A stretch of DNA of 64,000 nucleotides from Erythrobacter sp. NAP1. GTDB taxonomy: Bacteria > Pseudomonadota > Alphaproteobacteria > Sphingomonadales > Sphingomonadaceae. The notes beneath the pieces were generated by a model. It made no database searches. It saw only the letters and a list, made by a program, of their open reading frames with translations, and was not told the origin of the DNA. The stretch lies in contig NZ_CH672390.1 of NCBI RefSeq assembly GCF_000152865.1, forward strand, positions 372,001 to 436,000. Direction: 5' to 3'. Each line of letters starts with the position of its first letter. The first letter of the stretch is position 1. The translations under genes were made by a program, and so were the position numbers. This document shows, in pieces, positions 12,311 through 20,150 of this stretch.

Positions 12311-12345
12311 GAACCGGCAGGAGGCGACCTGCCGGTTCTTTTTGT
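12311..12345 (+). terminator. Rho-independent terminator after the TonB receptor gene
   Basis: A perfect 11-base stem, GAACCGGCAGG at 12311-12321 with CCTGCCGGTTC at 12328-12338, has a six-base loop and is followed by TTTTTGTTT. It lies about 60 bases after the receptor stop and just before the end of the convergent M16 gene. A second, 9-base inverted repeat (12268-12276 with 12289-12297) precedes it without a T run. Confidence 0.92.
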
Positions 12346-12356
12346 TTGTGGGGGGT

Positions 12357-15284
12357 TCAGCGCTGGATCACGCGGGCGGGCGGAGCTTGCCGCATCGTGT
12401 CGAGATCGACAGGCGGGCGCGTGATGCCAGTCATTTCCGGCAGCACCAGGAACTCCACTGCATCCTCAGGCGCAAGATAGCGCGAAGCGGCGGCTTGCAA
12501 GTCCTCAGCCGTGACGGCCTTCAGCACTTCAGGCCCCTCGAACCAGCGGTCGAGCCGGTCGGCCTGGCTCTGCGCGCGGTCCGCCAGGTTCATCCATCCG
12601 CCAAGATTCTTGAGCGCGTTCTCATAAGCCTCAAGCATCGGCTGACGCGCGCGATCGATCAGGTCAGGATCGATCGTGCCTTCGCGAAATTCGGCGAGAA
12701 GTTCACGGAAGACACCGCGTACGGTCTCCACCTCGCTCGCCCCGACGGGCGCGAATAGAGTGAAAGTGCCGTATCCGGGATAGACGCTGCTCGCGAAGCT
12801 GCTCGCCTGCGTCGAATAGGCCTGCCCCAGATCCTCGCGGAGCCTGTCGGTAAGCGCGATCCGCATTGCCCGTGCAAGCAACTGGAGCTCGATTGTTTCG
12901 GCAAGGTCGCTGTCATCGCGCGTGGGCCAGATCATGCGCACCCATGCCTGATCCTCTTCGCCGCTATGGCGTACGACCTTCTCGCCGCGGTCCTCGGTGA
13001 AGGTTCGGGTCCGCGCAGCCTCGCGCGGTTGGAAGTCGATTTCGCGAGGGGGCAGGGCGCCAAGCGTCGATGCGACGCTCGCAATGGCGGCATCTTCGCT
13101 GATATCGCCGACCAGCGCGACTTCGATTGCGCCGTTCTCAAACCGGTCTGCGATCACGTTTGCCAGCTGGTCATAGTCCTTGGCGAAAAAAGCCTCGCGG
13201 CTTTGCAGACTGAAGCGCGGGTCGCCATCCGATAGGATTTTTCCGCTGACCTCTCCATATGCGCTTGCCGGGGTCGATCCCATTGCATCGAAGAAGTTGT
13301 CGATGTTCCGCCTGAACTGGTCAATGCCTTCCGGGCGGTAGCCGGGGTCAGTGATGCCGGCGGCGACCAGCTGCAACTGCAATTCAAGGTCGCGCGGCGT
13401 CGTCCCGCCTGCAAAGCTGAAAGTATCCGAGCCTGCCGCGACGTTGAGCCTGACGCTGCGCCCGGCAAGGATGGTCTGCAATTCATCGCGGCTGTGCTGC
13501 CCAAGGCCGCCAAGAGGGAGCGAGGTGACCAGATAGGTCGCAAGCGGGTCTTCACGCGTGTTCAAGAGGCTCCCCCCGTCGAGCAGCACGCGAAAGCTGA
13601 CGCGGTCTTCGCGGATATCTGTCTGCTTGATCGTCAGCCGCACGCCATTGGCAAAGGTGATGTAGCGGAAGCCGAAGCGGTCATCTCGTGTGTCGGAGAC
13701 GACCGTGCCGGGCTCGCCAAAGTTGGTGTAGGCGAATTCGGCCCGGCCAGCGTCGGTTGGGGCCTCGATCGGCAATGCCATCGCCTCTTCGAACGCCGCT
13801 CTCAGCGCCGCTTCGCCGCCCTCTGGCGCGGTGCGTCCTTGGAAGCGGATCAGCGGATCGTCGATTGGCAGGACGTCAGCCTTTAGAACCGCGAAGACGT
13901 CTTCGGGCGTGATGTCTTGGACGGTCTCGTTGAACCGGGCGAGCGCGTCTTCGGGCGTTGTCGGCACCACGTCATCGGCGACCAGTCTGAGCGCAGAGCC
14001 GATGAAGAAGCCATTGGCCCGCGTCCCGGCGCCCGCCACGCGGTTTTCCAGCGCGGTGCGGCCATTGGCCACCTGTTCGTCCACCTCGGCCTGTGTGAAG
14101 CCATAAGTGAGCGCCTGATTGACCTCGCGAACAGCGGCAAGCATGCCTTCGCGCCATTCGCCGTTCTCGGTTGAGATCGTGATCGAGTTGGTGCGTGCAT
14201 CTTCAAAGACCTCGCCCATGCTGAAACGGGCGCGCGAGAATGGAGCGTCCTCTTGCCGCGTGAGGCGCGAGATACGCCGCGCGATGATATTCATGCCGAT
14301 GGAGCGCAGCAAATTGTCGCGGCGCGCGGCGAGCGTGTCGGGCCGGTCGATCCATGGGCCTAGCGCGGTGATCGTCACCGATTCCGAAAGCGCGGGGTCG
14401 ATGTAGATGTCGGTCTCGCCGCGGCGGGTGATGTCGACCGGCCCTGTTTCCGGTTCGACCGGGGCCGGTGCGGGAGCCCAGCTGGAAAAACGCTCCCGGA
14501 TGGCGGCTTCCATCACCTCGACCGGGAAGTCCCCGACAATCACCAGCACCGTGTTGCTGGGTGTGTAGGTGCGCTCGTACAGGCTCCTCAACTGTGCTGC
14601 GGTCGCGTTTTCGAGCGCTTCCAGCGTGCCGATCGGCAGGCGATCGACGAAGCGTGCGCCGGGAGCCACGAATTCAAGGCCGTCCTCGCGCGCTTTCTGA
14701 GCATAGTTCCGCCTGTCGCGCCGCTCCGAAAGCACAACACCGCGTTCACGCTCGACAGCATCTTCGGCGATGGTGAGCTCGCTAGCAGTCTCGCGCATCA
14801 GCATCAGAGCGGTGCCAAGCAAATCCTCGTCATTGCGCGGCAGGTTGAGCATGTAAGTGATCGCGCCATAACCGGTCGAAGCGTTCGTATCCGCGCCAAA
14901 CGCAAGCCCCTCGCGTTCGAGCAGCGCGATCATCTCGCCTTCCGGGATGCCCTTCGATCCGTTGAAGGCCATGTGTTCGAGATAATGCGAAAGCCCGCGC
15001 TCTGCTTCGTTCTCGGCAAGCGAGCCCGAATCAATCCGCATGCGCACCATCGCTGTGCCTTCGGGCGTCGCATTCTCGCGCAGGATGTAGCGCATGCCGT
15101 TGTCGAGCACCCCGAAGGTGTAGCCGGGATCGACCGGAATATCGCTTTGCTCGAAGTACCAGGTCGGCTCCTCGGCGGCTTCAGCGGACGCCGCGCTATC
15201 CTGCGCGGAAAGGGCGCTTGTGAGTGCGATGTTGGGAAGGGCAAGCAGGAGGCCGGCAGCAAGTGCGCGCGTCGGAAATTTCAT
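12357..15284 (-). CDS. Exported M16 family zinc metallopeptidase (pitrilysin-like)
   Basis: 975 residues with an N-terminal signal peptide (MKFPTRALAAGLLLALP, cut near LSAQ). The inverted zinc motif HYLEH is at residues 100-104, with a third ligand Glu near 180 in ERGVVLSE. The length fits two fused M16 halves, the second inactive, as in periplasmic pitrilysin-type proteases. Probably periplasmic peptide degradation. It converges on the TonB receptor, and a caspase-like exported protein lies 50 bases upstream on the same strand, so both may be transcribed together. The ATG at 15284 has a weak ribosome site. Confidence 0.94.
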   Translation of the reverse strand: MKFPTRALAAGLLLALPNIALTSALSAQDSAASAEAAEEPTWYFEQSDIPVDPGYTFGVLDNGMRYILRENATPEGTAMVRMRIDSGSLAENEAERGLSHYLEHMAFNGSKGIPEGEMIALLEREGLAFGADTNASTGYGAITYMLNLPRNDEDLLGTALMLMRETASELTIAEDAVERERGVVLSERRDRRNYAQKAREDGLEFVAPGARFVDRLPIGTLEALENATAAQLRSLYERTYTPSNTVLVIVGDFPVEVMEAAIRERFSSWAPAPAPVEPETGPVDITRRGETDIYIDPALSESVTITALGPWIDRPDTLAARRDNLLRSIGMNIIARRISRLTRQEDAPFSRARFSMGEVFEDARTNSITISTENGEWREGMLAAVREVNQALTYGFTQAEVDEQVANGRTALENRVAGAGTRANGFFIGSALRLVADDVVPTTPEDALARFNETVQDITPEDVFAVLKADVLPIDDPLIRFQGRTAPEGGEAALRAAFEEAMALPIEAPTDAGRAEFAYTNFGEPGTVVSDTRDDRFGFRYITFANGVRLTIKQTDIREDRVSFRVLLDGGSLLNTREDPLATYLVTSLPLGGLGQHSRDELQTILAGRSVRLNVAAGSDTFSFAGGTTPRDLELQLQLVAAGITDPGYRPEGIDQFRRNIDNFFDAMGSTPASAYGEVSGKILSDGDPRFSLQSREAFFAKDYDQLANVIADRFENGAIEVALVGDISEDAAIASVASTLGALPPREIDFQPREAARTRTFTEDRGEKVVRHSGEEDQAWVRMIWPTRDDSDLAETIELQLLARAMRIALTDRLREDLGQAYSTQASSFASSVYPGYGTFTLFAPVGASEVETVRGVFRELLAEFREGTIDPDLIDRARQPMLEAYENALKNLGGWMNLADRAQSQADRLDRWFEGPEVLKAVTAEDLQAAASRYLAPEDAVEFLVLPEMTGITRPPVDLDTMRQAPPARVIQR

Positions 15285-15334
15285 AAGTGGGAAAGTGTCC
15301 TAAGGTCTCATGGATAAATTGGGTGTGAATGCTT

Positions 15335-16798
15335 TCATCCCGGCGTCCGGCGGGCGAGCGCGTCGGGATCGTCCAGCGCCTCGCGGATCAGGACGAATTC
15401 GATAGGGAATGGGAAGGTCGCAACGCGCACATCGAGATTGCCATCGTCGCGAAGGGTCATGACCGTGTCGCCGTTCAGCAGGATGTCGCGGCTTAGAAAT
15501 TCGCCGTTCTCGCCTTCGCGCATGTTGATTGCCACCACCTGCTCCGGCTGCACCCGGAACAGCAGCGCATGGTTCCAGCCATCGACCGCAAAGGCGCGCC
15601 CGCGCTCTATCCGGATGCGCTTGTTGTTGGTGGAGATGCGCCAGATGCCATCGATCGCGAGCGGCGTACTAAGATCCACGGCGTAGCGATCGGGCAGGGC
15701 CGCGCCAAGTGAGATGATCCACGGCTTCTCGCTCTCGATCTCGCCTCCGGTGGCGGTCGGGTCGAGCAATTGCGCGATGTTCGCCTCGGCAAAGCGTGCA
15801 TAGGCGCCATCGGGAAACTCTGCGGCGTAGGCGCGGTAGGATTGCACCGTGTCGGTGCGTGCGGCGGCGAGCCAGGCCTGTTCGTCGAGCGCGGCGGTGT
15901 CCGTGCTTTCGATACCGCGGGTCGAGGACAGCGCGTCGGTCGCATCGGCGAAATCCACGAGCGGCGCTGCGTCGCCCGCTGCGGGCGCATCTTCGGCATA
16001 AAGACCGGTCAGCCACGCCATCTGCGTGTCGGGCCCTTCAACCAGAAATAGCGGTCTGCCGGTCATGGAAGCGGAGATGAACGGGCGCTGCTCGCCATCG
16101 GTGGCGGCCAGCACATCATCGCGCACCATCCCACCGAGCAGTTGCACCGGCAATCCCGGCTGCACGATCCTGCGGGCGAGAGCGAGCGCGAAGGGCGAAT
16201 TGCCGCCCGCTCCATCGAAGGCGAAATTGCCCGGAGCAGCGGCGTAGATCACCAGCATGTCGTCAACCTCAAACGGCGCGAGGCCGCGCGAGACGCTGCG
16301 ATTGTCGTCGGTCCAGCGCACTGCAAACGGATTGTTGCGGCATGCATCGAGCACTGCAATTCTCAACTGCGCGCCCTCAATCGTGTCCAGAATACGTCCG
16401 AACTCAACCGCTTCGAACGGCAGGTCCTTCTCTGCATTGAGCGCGGCATCGACCGGCAGCAGCCAGTTGGTGCCTTTGCTCTCGACCCCGTGCCCTGCGT
16501 AGTAAACGAGCGCGGCGTCCGCCCCTTCAGCCTTCTCGCGAAAGGCGCGCAGCTGATTCATGAATTGAGGCCGCGCGACGTTGGATGCGAGTTCCACCGT
16601 GTCGAAGCCCGCCTCACGCAGAGCGCCCGCGATCAGTCCGGCATCACGCCCCGGATTGGCAAGCTGCGAGGTGTGTTCGTAATCCGAATTGGCAATGACC
16701 AGCGCGACTTTCTGCGCGCTGGCGGGTGCAGGCGAAGCGAGCAGCAACGCTGCCAGCGCCGCCCAGGCAGCCGCCCATGCCAATGCAATCCGCTCCAT
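15335..16798 (-). CDS. Exported caspase-family (C14) peptidase
   Basis: 487 residues. A hydrophobic signal peptide ends near SPAPASAQ (residue 29). The p20-like caspase domain spans about 29-255, with the catalytic dyad in YYAGHGVE (His103) and VLDACRNNP (Cys153). The C-terminal 230 residues are unrecognised and hold an Ala/Asp-rich region and a likely beta domain. Bacterial relatives are metacaspase-like Arg/Lys-specific or orphan proteases. The ATG at 16798 follows GGGGAAGAGG. Lies between purC and the M16 gene. Substrate and role unknown; a self-processing envelope protease is one possibility. Confidence 0.88.
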   Translation of the reverse strand: MERIALAWAAAWAALAALLLASPAPASAQKVALVIANSDYEHTSQLANPGRDAGLIAGALREAGFDTVELASNVARPQFMNQLRAFREKAEGADAALVYYAGHGVESKGTNWLLPVDAALNAEKDLPFEAVEFGRILDTIEGAQLRIAVLDACRNNPFAVRWTDDNRSVSRGLAPFEVDDMLVIYAAAPGNFAFDGAGGNSPFALALARRIVQPGLPVQLLGGMVRDDVLAATDGEQRPFISASMTGRPLFLVEGPDTQMAWLTGLYAEDAPAAGDAAPLVDFADATDALSSTRGIESTDTAALDEQAWLAAARTDTVQSYRAYAAEFPDGAYARFAEANIAQLLDPTATGGEIESEKPWIISLGAALPDRYAVDLSTPLAIDGIWRISTNNKRIRIERGRAFAVDGWNHALLFRVQPEQVVAINMREGENGEFLSRDILLNGDTVMTLRDDGNLDVRVATFPFPIEFVLIREALDDPDALARRTPG

Positions 16799-16881
16799 CC
16801 TCTTCCCCTTGGGGAGCGAGAATAGAGCGCCTGTTCAATTCGTCCAGTTTCAAACGCGGGCGGCTGCCTTCGCGTCCACTG

Positions 16882-17685
16882 CTACTTCTTGACGGGAGGC
16901 GTTCCGCGCAGGCGTGAACGGTGGCTGGAGAGGTCGAGAACCTCGCCTGGCCCGTTGTCCTCCTGCTGCAGCAGGCCAAGACGGCGCGCGACTTCTCGAT
17001 AGGCCTCTTCCTCACCGCCCAGGTCACGGCGGAAGCGGTCCTTATCGAGCTTTTCGCCGCTCGCCATGTCCCACAGGCGGCAGCCGTCGGGGCTGATCTC
17101 GTCAGCGAGGATCACGCGGCTGTAATCGCCATCGTAAAGCCGTCCGAACTCAAGCTTGAAGTCGACAAGGCGGATGTCGATCGCTGCAAACATCCCGCAC
17201 AGGAAGTCGTTGATGCGGATCGCCATCGAAGAGATGTCGTGCATCTCCTCGTTCGAGGCCCAGTTGAAGCACGCAATATGCTCTTCCGCGACCAGCGGAT
17301 CGCCGAGCGAATCGTCCTTGTAGTAATACTCGATCAGCGTGTGAGGCAGCGGCTCGCCTTCCTCGATGCCGAGGCGCTTGGAGATGGAGCCTGCCGCGAC
17401 ATTGCGCAGAACCACTTCGATCGGGATGATCTCGACTTGGCGCACCAATTGCTCGCGCATGTTGAGGCGGCGAATGAAGTGGGTCGGGATGCCGATATGC
17501 GAGAGGCGGGTGAAGACGTGCTCGCTGATGCGATTGTTGATCACGCCCTTGCCGTTGATCGTGCCCTTTTTCTCGGCGTTGAAGGCGGTCGCATCATCCT
17601 TGAAATACTGGATGAGCGTGCCGGGTTCGGGACCCTCATAGAGGATCTTGGCCTTGCCTTCGTAGATTTTGGAGCGGCGGGACAT
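16882..17685 (-). CDS. purC: Phosphoribosylaminoimidazole-succinocarboxamide synthase
   Basis: 267 residues. It begins [18 protein letters not shown], the SAICAR synthetase signature with the KAK phosphate-binding segment, and has [17 protein letters not shown] and [10 protein letters not shown]. It ligates aspartate to CAIR in purine synthesis. The end is slightly extended and basic ([14 protein letters not shown]). tRNA-Phe ends only 28 bases upstream on the same strand, so purC may sit on a transcript that is processed at the tRNA. It is separated from purS-purQ by about 7 kb. Confidence 0.97.
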   Translation of the reverse strand: MSRRSKIYEGKAKILYEGPEPGTLIQYFKDDATAFNAEKKGTINGKGVINNRISEHVFTRLSHIGIPTHFIRRLNMREQLVRQVEIIPIEVVLRNVAAGSISKRLGIEEGEPLPHTLIEYYYKDDSLGDPLVAEEHIACFNWASNEEMHDISSMAIRINDFLCGMFAAIDIRLVDFKLEFGRLYDGDYSRVILADEISPDGCRLWDMASGEKLDKDRFRRDLGGEEEAYREVARRLGLLQQEDNGPGEVLDLSSHRSRLRGTPPVKK

Positions 17686-17713
17686 CGACAGAAAATTCCC
17701 CTCTTGCTGCGAA

Positions 17714-17788
17714 TGGTGCCCGGGGGCGGAATCGAACCACCGACACGCGGATTTTCAATCCGCTGCTCTACCCCTGAGCTACCCGGGC
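17714..17788 (-). tRNA. tRNA-Phe (GAA)
   Basis: A full cloverleaf can be drawn on the minus strand: acceptor GCCCGGG/CCCGGGC, D arm GCUC/GAGC, anticodon stem GCGGA/UCCGC with loop UUGAAAA (anticodon GAA), T arm GGUGG/CCGCC with loop UUCGAUU, discriminator A, and an encoded CCA at 17714-17716. It lies between yacG and purC, the last in line with the infA-maf-RNase-yacG group. Confidence 0.97.
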
Positions 17789-17911
17789 ATTCGCTGCGGC
17801 GACGGGGACGTTAGCGCATTTACGCTGCCCCGGCGAGCCAATGAGAGCGGCGCTATGGCGAAGCTGGCGGGCCTTGGCAAGAGGGAAAAGGGAGCAAATC
17901 GCGCCTTTTTC

Positions 17912-18097
17912 CTATTCCTGTGTATCCCAGTCACGTGCGGCAATGGTTTCGGGGTCGACCGGCTCGCCCGCAACCGTATATCCATCGCCGAACCACTGCG
18001 CGAGATCGCGGTCCTTGCACCGCTGCGAACAGAAGGGTGTGAATTCTTCAGCGCGCGGTTTCTTGCAGATGGGGCAGGGTTTGGAAGGTCTCGTCAT
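17912..18097 (-). CDS. yacG: DNA gyrase inhibitor YacG-like zinc protein
   Basis: 61 residues. Four cysteines form a zinc-ribbon: CPICKK at the N-terminus and FCSQRCKDRDLAQW, the YacG signature. The family binds GyrB and inhibits gyrase. The ATG at 18095-18097 overlaps the TGA of the upstream RNase gene (ATGA), so translation is coupled. The longer frame to 18295 is an artefact of overlap with the RNase gene. Confidence 0.93.
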   Translation of the reverse strand: MTRPSKPCPICKKPRAEEFTPFCSQRCKDRDLAQWFGDGYTVAGEPVDPETIAARDWDTQE

Positions 18098-19083
18098 GCG
18101 CTGACGACTTGGGCACTGGGCGCTTCGAGCGCAAGCCCTGGTTGGGTCTCTATCCGCAAGGGGCGGCCTGTCCGGCGCTCGACGTCCGTGATCCAGTCGG
18201 GCTTGATCTTGGCCGCGAGGGCAGGGTGGACCCGTAAGAGTGTGACGCCTGCCCCTGAGGCGCGCTCGGCGACGCGTATGGCATAGCGCGCGCACAGAGC
18301 CGTGCGGGAGGTGGCAAAGCGGTGGAGGAGTGAGGGGCCCTCGAGCCGCGCGACCAGTTGCACGAAGCCAAAACCGTTCATCGACGTGCGCTCATGCGAC
18401 CAGTCGGCGAGAGCGTCTTCAAGCGCTTCGTCGACGGCTCGGCGGTCTGCTTTGGCTTCTAAAGTGGGAAAGTCGATGCCGATATTGCCGCCGATATCGA
18501 ACCAGCGCAGCGCCTTTGCGATCGCAGGGACGGCGGCAAGCGCGAGATCGCGTGGAGGCAGATCGCCGTCGATATCGATCACCGTCATGGCCGGGGTCAC
18601 ACTGCAAAGCACTTCGCCACCTGCGAACGCGATGGTGCCCGAAGAGGCCGAGTGCCAGACCTCCTCCCAGTCGCCCATTTCGAACTGGCTGACGCTATCG
18701 CCAAGAACAAACAGGTCCTTCGTCCGTGTTTCGCCCGCTGTTTTTTCAGGATCGTCCAATGGCCGGCTGCCAACCATGAAACAGCGGCCCTGAGCGCGTT
18801 TAAGGCGTCCGCGTTCGGCGATGGGAGCGCGGGTGATGCGTACTCCGATCTGGGCGCCTTCAGTGGCCTCGGGTGGTAATTGATCGACGAGCACTTCCTG
18901 CCCGCTTTCAAGCGTTGCGGTGCCGCGTCTTTTGCCGGCAGTCCTGGAAGTGAGCTTGGCAAAAAGCCTATTGCCCGCGCTGATTTCGCCCGGCCACCTC
19001 AGCTTGGAAGCCACGATCTCGCCGTTTTCGATAAGCAGCGCCCGGGTTTCCCCAATCCCGTGCTCTACAAGCCACTCAGCCAA
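18094..19083 (-). CDS. Short RNase E/G-family ribonuclease
   Basis: 329 residues, far shorter than RNase E or G (over 480). The central part matches the catalytic DNase-I-like domain: TVIDIDGD (Asp170, counterpart of E. coli RNase E Asp303) and WFDIGGNIGIDFPTLEAK (Asp204, counterpart of Asp346). Both magnesium ligands are kept, but the Asn two residues after the first Asp is Asp172 here. The N-terminal 110 residues look like a reduced S1/RNase-H-like part, and the Zn-link Cys pair of the C-terminus is absent. Within the infA-maf-yacG group. It may process the neighbouring tRNA-Phe transcript (inference). Confidence 0.85.
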   Translation of the reverse strand: MAEWLVEHGIGETRALLIENGEIVASKLRWPGEISAGNRLFAKLTSRTAGKRRGTATLESGQEVLVDQLPPEATEGAQIGVRITRAPIAERGRLKRAQGRCFMVGSRPLDDPEKTAGETRTKDLFVLGDSVSQFEMGDWEEVWHSASSGTIAFAGGEVLCSVTPAMTVIDIDGDLPPRDLALAAVPAIAKALRWFDIGGNIGIDFPTLEAKADRRAVDEALEDALADWSHERTSMNGFGFVQLVARLEGPSLLHRFATSRTALCARYAIRVAERASGAGVTLLRVHPALAAKIKPDWITDVERRTGRPLRIETQPGLALEAPSAQVVSA

Positions 19084-19648
19084 TTGCGAAACCCGCCGAC
19101 TTGAGCAGCGCCCGTGTCTCGTAGAGCGGCAGGCCCATTACGCCTGAGTGGCTGCCTTTCATCCACTGAATCAAGGCTTCGGCCTGTCCCTGAATCGCAT
19201 AGCCTCCCGCCTTGCCGCGCCATTCGCCGCCATCGAGGTAGCTCGCGATTTCTTCGTCCGAGAGGTTCTTGAAGCGCACGACATTCTCGTTGAGCCGCTC
19301 GCGCAGTGACCCGTCAGGCGCGCGCAGGACGACGCTGGAAAGCACGACGTGTCGCCTGCCCGAAAGCAGTTTCAGGCAATCGCGTGCTTCTTTCTCGTCT
19401 TCGGTCTTAGGGAGGATGCGCCGCCCTGCCGCGACGACGGTATCGCCCGCCAGCACGAAGCCGGGAGCCTCGACGGCAAGCGCCTTCTCGCGGCCCATGC
19501 GAAGCGCGTAGTCGCGCGGCCGCTCATCTTTAAGCGGTGTCTCGTCAATATCGGCAGGTGTCACAGCATCGGGCGTCACGCCGAGACGCGCCAAAAGGTC
19601 GCGCCTGCGCGGTGAGGCCGATGCCAATGTCAGGTGAAGCGCGCTCAT
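19076..19648 (-). CDS. maf: Maf-family nucleotide pyrophosphatase
   Basis: 190 residues, normal for Maf/YhdE. It begins LTLASASPRRRDLLARLG, the Maf signature, followed by FVLAGDTVVAAGRRILPK and GGYAIQGQAEALIQWMKGSH, with the conserved catalytic Asp in AGDT. These enzymes hydrolyse dTTP, UTP or modified nucleotides to monophosphates and pyrophosphate. It overlaps the start of the RNase gene by eight bases and follows infA by 12 bases. Confidence 0.96.
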   Translation of the reverse strand: MSALHLTLASASPRRRDLLARLGVTPDAVTPADIDETPLKDERPRDYALRMGREKALAVEAPGFVLAGDTVVAAGRRILPKTEDEKEARDCLKLLSGRRHVVLSSVVLRAPDGSLRERLNENVVRFKNLSDEEIASYLDGGEWRGKAGGYAIQGQAEALIQWMKGSHSGVMGLPLYETRALLKSAGFAIG

Positions 19649-19660
19649 CAGCGCGTGCGC

Positions 19661-19906
19661 TTACTGAGGACCGGGACCGCCGCGGCCCGGCATAAAGCGG
19701 TAGGTGATGCGCGCCTTGGTGAGGTCGTACGGCGTCAGTTCGCAAAGCACTTCGTCACCCACCAGCACGCGGATGCGGTTCTTGCGCATCTTGCCTGCCG
19801 TGTGACCCAGCACTTCATGGCCGTTTTCAAGCTCTACCCGGAACATCGCATTGGGCAGCAGCTCGACGACGCGCCCGCGCATTTCGAGAAGTTCTTCCTT
19901 GGCCAT
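19661..19906 (-). CDS. infA: Translation initiation factor IF-1
   Basis: 81 residues. [20 protein letters not shown] and the OB-fold core including [16 protein letters not shown] are diagnostic. The tail, [14 protein letters not shown], is longer than the 72-residue E. coli protein, as common in alphaproteobacteria. The start is the ATG at 19906; a frame to 19993 would be a spurious extension. First gene of the infA-maf-RNase-yacG operon, divergent from the large TonB receptor. Confidence 0.98.
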   Translation of the reverse strand: MAKEELLEMRGRVVELLPNAMFRVELENGHEVLGHTAGKMRKNRIRVLVGDEVLCELTPYDLTKARITYRFMPGRGGPGPQ

Positions 19907-20150
19907 GTAATTCCTTGCGTTTCTGGTTGTCGACGAATTGACATTCGCCGTGCAGTTGGTCGTTCTGCGCGGGCCATTTAGCGATGGAAGCACGAAAAGG
20001 GAAGAGCGCGCCGTTACCGAGCGGCCACTTGCGATGTGGTTTGCAGGGCGGTTTGTTGCATCCGAACGGATCGTTCTTGCGTTTCTTGCGTTGCATTTTG
20101 ATACAATTCAGCCGCTTGCCCCTCCTAAGAATTCGCTCAAAAGGGCCTCA

